14,373 nucleotides of DNA from positions 1-14,373 of the forward strand of contig JACOZO010000114.1 of NCBI GenBank assembly GCA_016181325.1. Reading direction: 5' to 3'. The position numbers and the translations under genes were made by a program. Of the stretch, positions 5,707 through 12,051 are shown one piece after another; positions within the stretch are counted from its first letter, which is position 1; every line of letters begins with the position of its first letter. The DNA comes from Candidatus Woesearchaeota archaeon. GTDB lineage: Archaea > Nanobdellota > Nanobdellia > Woesearchaeales > GW2011-AR4. The notes beneath the pieces are model-generated. The model was not told the DNA's origin. It saw only the letters and a list, made by a program, of their open reading frames with translations, and ran no database searches.

Positions 5707-7113
5707 TCACTCCTGAAGAATCTGCTTGATGGCATCATAAACCTCAGGATATTTGTCAACATTAAGCATCTCAGTGTGCAGATAAGTCCCAAACTCGCAT
5801 TTGCCTTTGATTATGAACGGCCTTGCATTTGAAATCAGCGCATTGTCAAGCTGCACTATGCCGTCACCGTCCTTGCCGTTTGTATCGCATCCCGAGCCTG
5901 CTATAATATACATCCTGACTCCGGAAGGCTGCTGCCTTGCAGGATCATTAAGCACATTGAGGAACAGGCTGTTTTCCTGCATGTCCCTGCACTCAAGCCC
6001 TTCTCCCAGCAGAGGGCAGAAGTCCTTCACCTGGCCCACAACGCCCTTATTGGGAGTGCCGGTCATTATGAGCTTGTGCACATTTCCTGCGCCAAAAATC
6101 TGCATATATCTCCTTGCAACCAGGCCGCCCATCGAGTTTGCAATTATGTTTACTTTTGGCTTTCCTGTCCTTTGCCTGACTGATTCCACCAAATCCTTGA
6201 GCCTTACCGCATATGTGTCAATTGTCTCGCTTTTTGTCGGAACTACTATATACTCTTCTCCTTTTTTGAATGCGTCAAAATAATAGCTCACTTTTACAGT
6301 AACAGGCCTTCCTGACAAGCCCCATTCGCCTTTCCGGAATTCATTTTCTGCATTATATAATGAGAGTATTCCTGCATTTATGTAGCCGTCTTCCTGCAGC
6401 TTGTGCTGTATCTTGTTATAGGCATCAAGGGAATACTGCACTGAGCTGTCTTTCAGGACCGAATGGCCATGCAGCAGGATGACTGGGTATGTCTTTGGGT
6501 CGCTGATGCATGATTCATCAGCGCAGCAGGGGTTGCATTCGTTGAAAACGCAGCATACAGGCGGATTGTCCGACAACGAAGTGTCAATCTTTGATTTGAT
6601 GTCATTAGACTGGTTTGATTCTGCCAGCCTGAAGTCAAAGCTGTACAGTTCATTCATCGCCTTATTGCCGAGATTATTGCAGGTGCCATTGGCGAACTTG
6701 TCAAAAGTGTCAGGAGGTGAATAGGCTGAATAGTGGTATAATGTAAGGTTAAGGGCTTCGAAATCGGGATTTTCGGCAAAATCAGGCGATTTGTTTATTG
6801 GAATCAGGTTAGAATAGGCATTCACTGCATATGGATTTGAGGCATTTTCGGCTTTTATTGCTTCAAGAGAATCAAAGTATATGTTGTCGCGCCTGGCCCT
6901 GATGGCTTCCTTCCTGTTTTCAACATAATCCCTGAATTCCTGTGTAGCTGGGAAAGACAGGCTCTTGTTCTTAATCATTTCCAGGGACAGGTTCCTTGCC
7001 AAGCTGAATTCCCCGACAGCAGCCCTGATATTGGCGCATAATTCAACGAATGGGTTAGGGGCGGCCAATTTTTTGCCGAGATAAAGCCCTTCTGCTGATT
7101 TCAATTCAGGCAT
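5707..7113 (-). CDS. Lipase-like alpha/beta hydrolase with a Cys-rich segment
   Basis: The C-terminal ~260 residues of 468 are an alpha/beta hydrolase: oxyanion segment VILLHGHS (211-218), nucleophile elbow ANSMGGLVARRYM (Ser327; AxSxG rather than GxSxG, as in some bacterial lipases), a likely Asp in GKDGDGIV (D417) and a likely His in YLHTEM (H446). This suggests an esterase, lipase or PGAP1-like deacylase. The first ~200 residues are unlike anything I recognise. They hold a Cys-rich patch VCC...CNPCC...C (187-202), suggesting disulfides or a metal site. No signal peptide or membrane span is visible, although the upstream gene encodes an anchored protein. The ATG at 7113 overlaps that gene's stop by 8 nt; an in-frame TTG at 7122 is the alternative. 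Confidence 0.82.
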   Translation of the reverse strand: MPELKSAEGLYLGKKLAAPNPFVELCANIRAAVGEFSLARNLSLEMIKNKSLSFPATQEFRDYVENRKEAIRARRDNIYFDSLEAIKAENASNPYAVNAYSNLIPINKSPDFAENPDFEALNLTLYHYSAYSPPDTFDKFANGTCNNLGNKAMNELYSFDFRLAESNQSNDIKSKIDTSLSDNPPVCCVFNECNPCCADESCISDPKTYPVILLHGHSVLKDSSVQYSLDAYNKIQHKLQEDGYINAGILSLYNAENEFRKGEWGLSGRPVTVKVSYYFDAFKKGEEYIVVPTKSETIDTYAVRLKDLVESVRQRTGKPKVNIIANSMGGLVARRYMQIFGAGNVHKLIMTGTPNKGVVGQVKDFCPLLGEGLECRDMQENSLFLNVLNDPARQQPSGVRMYIIAGSGCDTNGKDGDGIVQLDNALISNARPFIIKGKCEFGTYLHTEMLNVDKYPEVYDAIKQILQE

Positions 7114-8113
7114 AACTCTCAAAATCCCTGTCTTTCAATGAAATTATTATTTTATTGAATTGCTGGGCGGAATCAGAGACTTCATCAAGCACAGGATGGC
7201 CGGCAAGCGCAGGTGTCTTGGACATGGAATTCACATGATTGAAATTATCAGAATAGCCTGAAGCCAGGGTTATTACGCTGTTATGATTTTGGATAGTGGA
7301 ATCAAGGTCTTCATTCAATTTCCCAATATCATCCTTCAATGATGCCCCCTTTTCAAAAAAAGTCTCATTGAACTCCCTGTTCAGCCTCAGGTAATCTTCT
7401 TTAGTCCATACTGCCCTCAGGTTCTCGACAGACAGCAGCATCCGGTCAAAGCGGTTATTGAGCTCCAGCCTTCTTGAAGCCAGATCGCCAAGATTGACCC
7501 TGGCACCGACATCAAGCATCTTCTGGTTAAGTCCCTGCAATGATTCGTCGAGTGCTGCAAGCTCCACCAAGAGCCTTGTCACGTTCTGCTTCAGCCCGGC
7601 CTTGAGCTCCTTCTCAAATTCTGACAGCTCGTAATTCACGATTATCAGCGAAGACCTGAATACCGCCTCTTTGTCTTCCTGAACAGGGCAGAAGAAGGAG
7701 TACATGTTCCTGCACACAACCTGGAAGTTGTAGATATCCTGGCCAGTGCCAAGCCTTGAGACAGAGACATTGTAATTTTCTGCAAAATGCCCGTTTGGCG
7801 TGATATTGAAAACTCCTGAGTCCAGGACAGCATTGCTGCTCCGGTCTATGAATTCATAATTGCAGGATGCACGGCAGAACAGCTGGTTGCCTGAGGTGAT
7901 GTTTATCGCCACCTGCCCGGTATCGCCATAATGCAGGTCAAGGGACTTTTCATTCGGCGTCAGGTAGATTATGATGTCCTTGCCCAGCAGGAAGCTGAAG
8001 TTCGCCCAGAGCCTTGTGCCGTAGACAGCGCCAACCGCCAGCATTATTAGGACTATCGCAATGACAAGTATTTTGTGCCTCCTGAAGAAAGAATCGGGCT
8101 TTTTCATTTCCAT
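7106..8113 (-). CDS. Membrane-anchored extracytoplasmic coiled-coil protein, unknown function
   Basis: This 335-aa protein has a basic N-terminus (KKPDSFFRRHK), one membrane span at about residues 14-34, and a long external part. Residues ~45-160 look beta-rich, with four cysteines (80, 84, 134, 142) that could form two disulfides and several N-x-S/T sites. Residues ~162-290 are helical with heptad-like leucines (LAALDESLQGLNQKML, RLELNNRFDRMLLSVENL), probably a coiled coil. I do not recognise the family. The ATG at 8113 sits 26-27 nt below a TATTTAA box and has no Shine-Dalgarno, so it is probably leaderless. The gene overlaps the lipase-like gene, which suggests the two products work together at the cell surface. 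Confidence 0.8.
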   Translation of the reverse strand: MEMKKPDSFFRRHKILVIAIVLIMLAVGAVYGTRLWANFSFLLGKDIIIYLTPNEKSLDLHYGDTGQVAINITSGNQLFCRASCNYEFIDRSSNAVLDSGVFNITPNGHFAENYNVSVSRLGTGQDIYNFQVVCRNMYSFFCPVQEDKEAVFRSSLIIVNYELSEFEKELKAGLKQNVTRLLVELAALDESLQGLNQKMLDVGARVNLGDLASRRLELNNRFDRMLLSVENLRAVWTKEDYLRLNREFNETFFEKGASLKDDIGKLNEDLDSTIQNHNSVITLASGYSDNFNHVNSMSKTPALAGHPVLDEVSDSAQQFNKIIISLKDRDFESYA

Positions 8114-8136
8114 AACTGCAATACGCTGATTTCAGG

Positions 8137-8144
8137 TTAAATAG
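8137..8144 (-). promoter_or_regulatory. Box A promoter of the anchored protein-hydrolase-Nudix unit
   Basis: CTATTTAA on the minus strand is centred about 27 nt upstream of the ATG at 8113, giving a leaderless start for the three-gene unit. Confidence 0.55.
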
Positions 8145-8171
8145 TTTTCTAATTTTTGAGGTAAGAAATGT

Positions 8172-8606
8172 TTACATATCCCTCAATAACATAACAAATC
8201 CCAGCTTTTTGATTTTATTATGCAATTTTTCATCAGCAGTAACAAGCTTGAAGTTAAGCTCTTGCGCCAATGCGGCAAAATAAGCATCATAGATTGTGAT
8301 ATCAGACTGATAAGCAATATCTATGGCAGATTCAATTACTTTTCTTGTCGGAACAATGATACTGATTCCCATTGACATAAGGCTGCTGATGGAGTTTTTA
8401 ACGTCTGTTTCAGAAAGGGATTTGCTGTATCTAAGCGCATTGGCTATTTCATAGATGACCAAATCAGGAGATGCCAGGTTCACATTGCCTTCAAGGTAAC
8501 TTTCTCTCAGCGCCAATGCCTTATCGGTGTCATCCTCATTGGAGAACCATTTTATCACAACAGAAGAGTCTAAAACAAAATCTCCCCTTATCTTGCTTCT
8601 CTCCAT
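8172..8606 (-). CDS. vapC: PIN-domain toxin, VapC family
   Basis: This 144-aa protein has a PIN RNase fold with the usual acidic residues: D13 in FVLDSSVVIKWF, E53 in DLVIYEIANAL, D107 in TIYDAYFAALA and D125 in VTADEKL. All are present, so a Mg-dependent endoribonuclease activity is expected; VapC toxins cut tRNA or rRNA and are neutralised by a VapB partner. The start overlaps the preceding small gene by 19 nt and has no clear Shine-Dalgarno, so translation is probably coupled to it. A lone regulatory PIN protein is possible, but the paired small gene favours a toxin-antitoxin system. Confidence 0.88.
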   Translation of the reverse strand: MERSKIRGDFVLDSSVVIKWFSNEDDTDKALALRESYLEGNVNLASPDLVIYEIANALRYSKSLSETDVKNSISSLMSMGISIIVPTRKVIESAIDIAYQSDITIYDAYFAALAQELNFKLVTADEKLHNKIKKLGFVMLLRDM

Positions 8607-8785
8607 TTTCGTATTTCTTTAGAACCGCCCCATCTGCCAGTTTTTGAGCGTATAGAATCCTGCACTGCAATCGCAGAATTGATTTTTTCAACTTCCCTTA
8701 ATTTAGCGCCAGTCAATATTTCAGTCCTCTTCCTGAATACTTCCAAATCGTCCATCTTCTTCTGGATTTCTGCTGCGGCTTTCAT
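8588..8785 (-). CDS. Putative VapB-like antitoxin
   Basis: This small charged 65-aa protein is encoded directly upstream of the PIN toxin and overlaps it by 19 nt. I see no clear AbrB or ribbon-helix-helix motif. The helical N-terminus (MKAAAEIQKKMDDLEVFRKR) and basic C-terminus (GRWGGSKEIRKWREAR) fit an antitoxin that covers the toxin active site, but the assignment rests on position. The frame can begin at TTG 8803 or ATG 8794. The ATG at 8785 lies 27 nt below a TATATAAAA box, matching the leaderless pattern of nearby genes, and is preferred. Confidence 0.62.
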   Translation of the reverse strand: MKAAAEIQKKMDDLEVFRKRTEILTGAKLREVEKINSAIAVQDSIRSKTGRWGGSKEIRKWREAR

Positions 8786-8807
8786 GCATACCATTGAAAT
8801 CAAGGGA

Positions 8808-8816
8808 TATATAAAA
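8808..8816 (-). promoter_or_regulatory. Box A promoter of the toxin-antitoxin pair
   Basis: TTTTATATA on the minus strand is centred 27 nt upstream of the ATG at 8785. It stands back to back with the rps6e promoter, about 36 bp away. Confidence 0.55.
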
Positions 8817-8843
8817 CTTTCTGGGCGTTCCGCAACAAAAAAC

Positions 8844-8852
8844 TATTTAAAT
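8844..8852 (+). promoter_or_regulatory. Box A promoter of rps6e
   Basis: TATTTAAAT follows an A-rich BRE-like stretch. It predicts a start near 8874 and an approximately 18-nt leader containing AAGGAGGT (8877-8884), 7 nt before the ATG at 8892. This is a strong leadered promoter, as expected for a ribosomal protein gene. Confidence 0.65.
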
Positions 8853-8891
8853 GAACCTAAGTTCTGGACTCACTCTAAGGAGGTAATATGA

Positions 8892-9314
8892 ATGGCTACA
8901 TTTAAACTCACTATTGCTGAGCCGAAAAGCGGAAGGACTGCCCAGAAGGAAGTGAAGGACGCTTCTGCAAAGCAGTTTATAGGCATGAACATAGGCGAAT
9001 CTGTAAAGGGCGAGGATTTCGGCATGGAAGGGTACGAGCTTCTCATAACAGGAGGCAGCGACTACTGCGGCTTCCCGATGAGGAAGGGCATACTCGGGCA
9101 GAGGAAGAAAATCACGATACTGGGAGGGATCGGCTTCAGGGGCGCTGCAAAGGGCATAAAGAAAAGCAGGACCGTGTGCGGCCACAAGATACACGACAGG
9201 ATATCCCAGATAAACCTCAAGGTCACGAAGGAAGGGGCAAAGAAATTTTCAGAGATCTTCGGCGAAAAGCAGGAAAAGGCTGCTGACAAGGGAAAAGAGG
9301 AGAAGAAAGGATAA
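8892..9314 (+). CDS. rps6e: Small-subunit ribosomal protein S6e
   Basis: This 140-aa protein matches archaeal S6e: an N-terminal strand set (FKLTIAEPKSGRTAQKEV), the signature GGSDYCGFPMRKGILG, then GGIGFRGAAKGIKKSRTVCGHKIHDRISQINLKVTKEG and a charged Lys/Glu tail. It binds rRNA in the 30S subunit. The ATG at 8892 has a near-ideal Shine-Dalgarno (GGAGGT, 7-nt spacer). A second ATG 4 nt earlier (8888) is out of frame and opens only a five-codon frame. The gene is followed after 48 nt by aIF2-gamma, a common archaeal neighbour, so the two are probably transcribed together. Confidence 0.96.
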   Translation: MATFKLTIAEPKSGRTAQKEVKDASAKQFIGMNIGESVKGEDFGMEGYELLITGGSDYCGFPMRKGILGQRKKITILGGIGFRGAAKGIKKSRTVCGHKIHDRISQINLKVTKEGAKKFSEIFGEKQEKAADKGKEEKKG

Positions 9315-9362
9315 ATCAGCGAAAGAATTAAATCATGCCGTTCTTTCTAGTTTTATGTCAAT

Positions 9363-10625
9363 ATGGTGAAAAAGAAAGCAAGCTCAGATGAAAATGAGGC
9401 CTTGGCCCAGCCGGAAATCAACATCGGGATGGTTGGCCATGTCGACCACGGGAAAACCACGCTTCTTGAAAGGCTGAGCGGGAAGTGGACAGACACCCAT
9501 TCTGAGGAGCTTAAAAGGGGCATCACGATAAGATTGGGATATGCAGACGTCGTGATAAGGAAATGCGGGAAATGCCCCGAGCCGTTCTGCTATACCACAA
9601 AAGAAATCTGCCCGAAATGCAATGAGCCTTCAGTTCCAATAAGGAAGGTCAGCTTTGTCGACGCGCCGGGGCACGAAAGCCTGATGGCAACAATGCTTGC
9701 AGGCGCCACCATAATGGACGGGGCCTTCCTCCTGATATCTGCGGCAGAGAAATGCCCGCAGCCCCAGACCAGGGAGCACCTCATGGCGCTTGAGATAATC
9801 GGCGTGAAAAACGTGATTGCGGTCCAGAACAAGGTCGACCTTGTCTCCGAGGAGCAGGCGCAGAAAAATTACGGGGAGATACAGGAATTCCTCAAGAACA
9901 CAATCTACAAGGACATACCCATAATACCCATCTCAGCCCAGCACAGGGTCGGGCTTGAATTTCTCCTGCAGGCGATACAGGAATTCATCCCGACGCCGAA
10001 AAGGGATTCGTCCAAGGAGCCCATAATGCTCATTGCAAGAAGCTTTGACATAAACAAGCCAGGAATAAAGCCGTCGGAGCTTGTAGGCGGGGTTTTGGGA
10101 GGAAGCCTGAGGCAGGGAGTGCTGAAGGCAAATGACCAGATAGAGATCAAGCCCGGAAGGAAAGTGAAGGAAAAGAACAAGGATGTATGGAAGCCGATAA
10201 GGACAACAATCGCGAGCATAAATTCAGGAGGGCTGGACCTTGAGCATGCGGGCCCCGGAGGCTCAATCGGAATCATGACGGCATTGGACCCGTCGATAGT
10301 GAAATCCGACCAATTGACAGGCTCGCTGGCAGGACTGCCCGGAAAGCTGCCGAACACGTGGACAGAGTGCCACCTCAAGGTCAAGCTGCTGCAAAGGGTT
10401 GTCGGGGCCGAGAGCGACCTGAAAGTCGAGCCCATCAAGATGAATGAGTTCCTGATGCTGAACGTGAATTCCGCTGCGACAGTAGGCGTCGTTTCGCAGC
10501 TGAAGAAAGACTCTGTCAGGTGCGTGCTGAAAGTGCCTGTGTGCGCTGAATCAGGATCAAGGGTGACAATCTCCAGAAGAATAGGCAACAGGTTCAGGCT
10601 GATCGGATACGGGGAGATATTCTGA
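9363..10625 (+). CDS. eif2g: Translation initiation factor aIF2 gamma subunit
   Basis: This is the GTPase subunit of archaeal IF2, which delivers initiator Met-tRNA to the ribosome. The 420-aa protein shows G1 GHVDHGKT (25-32), a zinc knuckle with C67, C70, C82 and C85 (KCGKC...CPKC) inserted before G3, DAPGH (99-103), NKVD (155-158) and domain II/III segments such as ARSFDINKPG and GGVLGGSLRQG. The zinc knuckle and the Met-tRNA-binding domains distinguish it from EF-1 alpha. The ATG at 9363 has no clear Shine-Dalgarno. A short out-of-frame ATG frame (9355-9369) overlaps the start. An AATTAAAT word at 9326-9333 might be a second promoter, but co-transcription with rps6e is more likely. Confidence 0.97.
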   Translation: MVKKKASSDENEALAQPEINIGMVGHVDHGKTTLLERLSGKWTDTHSEELKRGITIRLGYADVVIRKCGKCPEPFCYTTKEICPKCNEPSVPIRKVSFVDAPGHESLMATMLAGATIMDGAFLLISAAEKCPQPQTREHLMALEIIGVKNVIAVQNKVDLVSEEQAQKNYGEIQEFLKNTIYKDIPIIPISAQHRVGLEFLLQAIQEFIPTPKRDSSKEPIMLIARSFDINKPGIKPSELVGGVLGGSLRQGVLKANDQIEIKPGRKVKEKNKDVWKPIRTTIASINSGGLDLEHAGPGGSIGIMTALDPSIVKSDQLTGSLAGLPGKLPNTWTECHLKVKLLQRVVGAESDLKVEPIKMNEFLMLNVNSAATVGVVSQLKKDSVRCVLKVPVCAESGSRVTISRRIGNRFRLIGYGEIF

Positions 10626-10654
10626 ATTCTTTTGGGTTCTAACTACATAAAATT

Positions 10655-10662
10655 TTTATAAA
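10655..10662 (+). promoter_or_regulatory. Box A of the interrupted small frame after aIF2-gamma
   Basis: TTTATAAA inside an AT-rich stretch faces right, centred 28 nt before an ATG at 10687. This is the spacing seen at the leaderless genes of the window. Confidence 0.4.
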
Positions 10663-10686
10663 AAATATTTCCGTGATTCTCCTCTA

Positions 10687-10851
10687 ATGCGCTTTCGTTC
10701 CTTGATGGCAGCTTAATTTGCCTCGCCCCAATGCTCGATTTTACATGGCTGTTGCTGCCTCAGGGGTTATGATGACAGCAAAGAACATAAGATTCATGCG
10801 GCTGAAACTGTGCCATCTAACCAAATCTGCAAGAACAAGACAAAAGTCTAA
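10687..10851 (+). pseudogene. Possible broken small Cys/His-rich gene
   Basis: A frame starting at ATG 10687, in leaderless position below a box A, runs 55 codons to TAA at 10849-10851 but is cut by one in-frame TAA at 10714-10716. Past that stop it is rich in Cys and His (CSILHGCCC, then KEHKIH and a later C), like a small metal-binding protein. I do not recognise it. It could be a decayed gene, a sequencing error, or chance open frame in a non-coding RNA region. It belongs to the 484-base stretch 10626-11109, which otherwise holds promoters and the 40-aa minus-strand frame. Confidence 0.3.
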
Positions 10852-10970
10852 AGGTAACTCAAATCATCCCTGTAATCAATCAACTCTAAATCCAGATTGT
10901 CTTCCTTCTCTTTTTTCAGCATTTTCTCGATTTCCGCAAACCTGTTCATTCCCCTTCTGTTCATCATCAT
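10848..10970 (-). CDS. Possible 40-aa charged small protein
   Basis: The minus strand encodes a 40-residue highly charged, probably helical peptide (MMMNRRGMNRFAEIEKMLKK ... DDLSYL). The first ATG (10970) lies about 26 nt below CTTTAAAG (10991-10998 region), matching the leaderless promoter pattern, and purine-rich AAGGGG stands just before it. Several in-frame ATGs make the exact start uncertain. It is divergent from the AbrB-PhoU gene. No family was recognised. The coding look (Glu/Lys/Asp rich, few rare residues) supports a real gene, but the length makes chance possible. Confidence 0.42.
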   Translation of the reverse strand: MMMNRRGMNRFAEIEKMLKKEKEDNLDLELIDYRDDLSYL

Positions 10971-11057
10971 CCCCTTAACGCAGGTTAATACTTTAAAGGT
11001 TATATAGTTTGTCCTTAAAGTTTATAAATATTATAAATAGCTTATAAAGAAGAAAGA

Positions 11058-11067
11058 TTTATATAAA
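11058..11067 (+). promoter_or_regulatory. Box A promoter of the AbrB-PhoU gene
   Basis: TTTATATAAA predicts a start near 11088-11090 and a leader of about 20 nt containing GGGGGGT just before the ATG at 11110. Further TATA-like words at 11004-11047 serve the other strand or alternative starts. Confidence 0.55.
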
Positions 11068-11109
11068 GGCTTAAATTCAAATAATTTCAGATATATCGGG
11101 GGGTAAATT

Positions 11110-12051
11110 ATGAAAAGGAAAGTCATACAGATAGCAAATTCCACGCAATTGGTTTCGCTGCCGAGGAAATGGTCGCAGAAGTACGGCGTCAAGAAGGGGG
11201 ATGAGATTGAGGTGGAGGAGCAGGGGAATAAGATAATTTTGAGCATTAATAAAGGGGCGGATATGGGAGTGACGAAAATTGATGTCACCGGCCTGAACAG
11301 GACCACCATAATCTATTATATTCAGACACTTTATAGGTACGGATTTGATACAATAAATGTCCATTTTAACAAGCCTGCGGCAGTTCATTACAGATTAGGC
11401 AAGGAAATAAGTATCAGCTCAATCATTCATGGTGAAGTAAACAGGCTTATTGGATTTGAGATTGTGGAACAGAAGGAGAATTTTTATGCCATTAAAGACT
11501 TGGCACAAAGCTCAATTGGTGAACTGGACCATGTCATAAGGAGGATTTTTCTTTTGATTAACGATGCCAGCAGTGACTTGATCAAAGGTGCCACAGAACT
11601 TAATCATACACTTATTGGAACAATAGAGGAGAAGCATGACACCGTCACAAAGTTCATAAGCTATTGCTTAAGGCTCCTGAATAAATACGGATATCCAGAC
11701 TATAAGAAGACGTGCATACTCTACCATATTTTGTCGACACTGGACAGGTTGACAGACGTGCTCAAATACTCTGCCCGTGAGTTATTAAAAATTAAAAAAC
11801 CCTTAAATTCAAAAACGCTGCAGATGATGACGGAAATAGATAACTCCATCAAGATGTATTCTGAATTTTTCTTCAAGTTTGAAAGGAAGAAAGCAGATGA
11901 TATCTATCGAAAGCGCAATGAGGTACTAGTGCTGCTCGACACAAACAAAACTAAAATCCCGCCTGCTGAATTGGTAATCCTCGGCAAAATGGAGCAGATT
12001 CTTGAGCTTCTAGTCGATGTAGAAGTGGCTAGGCTTGGTATAGAGCACTAG
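11110..12051 (+). CDS. AbrB-type DNA-binding plus PhoU-like regulator
   Basis: Residues 1-47 form an AbrB/SpoVT swapped-hairpin domain (VIQIANSTQLVSLPRKWSQK, then KGDEIEVEEQGNKIILS). Residues ~110-313 are all helical, with two PhoU-like repeats (IGELDHVIRRIFLLINDASSDL; LGKMEQILELLVDVEVARL). Archaeal proteins of this layout are annotated as phosphate uptake regulators; whether this one senses phosphate is unknown, since no phosphate transporter is nearby. The ATG has a strong G-rich Shine-Dalgarno (GGGGGGT, about 6 nt before). Its 3' end overlaps the convergent gene by 23 nt. Autoregulation through the AT-rich palindromic upstream region is possible. Confidence 0.85.
   Translation: MKRKVIQIANSTQLVSLPRKWSQKYGVKKGDEIEVEEQGNKIILSINKGADMGVTKIDVTGLNRTTIIYYIQTLYRYGFDTINVHFNKPAAVHYRLGKEISISSIIHGEVNRLIGFEIVEQKENFYAIKDLAQSSIGELDHVIRRIFLLINDASSDLIKGATELNHTLIGTIEEKHDTVTKFISYCLRLLNKYGYPDYKKTCILYHILSTLDRLTDVLKYSARELLKIKKPLNSKTLQMMTEIDNSIKMYSEFFFKFERKKADDIYRKRNEVLVLLDTNKTKIPPAELVILGKMEQILELLVDVEVARLGIEH

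Noticed and set aside
7106..7122. Programmed frameshift fusing the anchored protein and the lipase
   Set aside because: The overlap allows it, but no canonical slippery heptamer is present, and a normal ATG at 7113 explains the second protein.
9905..10588. 227-aa minus-strand frame inside aIF2-gamma
   Set aside because: Exact antisense of a conserved gene, with Ser/Pro/Phe-rich shadow composition and no promoter.
10768..10805. C/D box sRNA (ATGATGA ... CTGA)
   Set aside because: A box C-like and a box D-like motif occur only about 26 nt apart, and the internal D' and C' boxes are missing; too little support.
10718..10978. 86-aa plus-strand frame after aIF2-gamma
   Set aside because: Low-complexity Ser/Pro/Phe-rich C-terminus typical of an antisense shadow; it overlaps a better minus-strand frame and lacks a promoter or Shine-Dalgarno.
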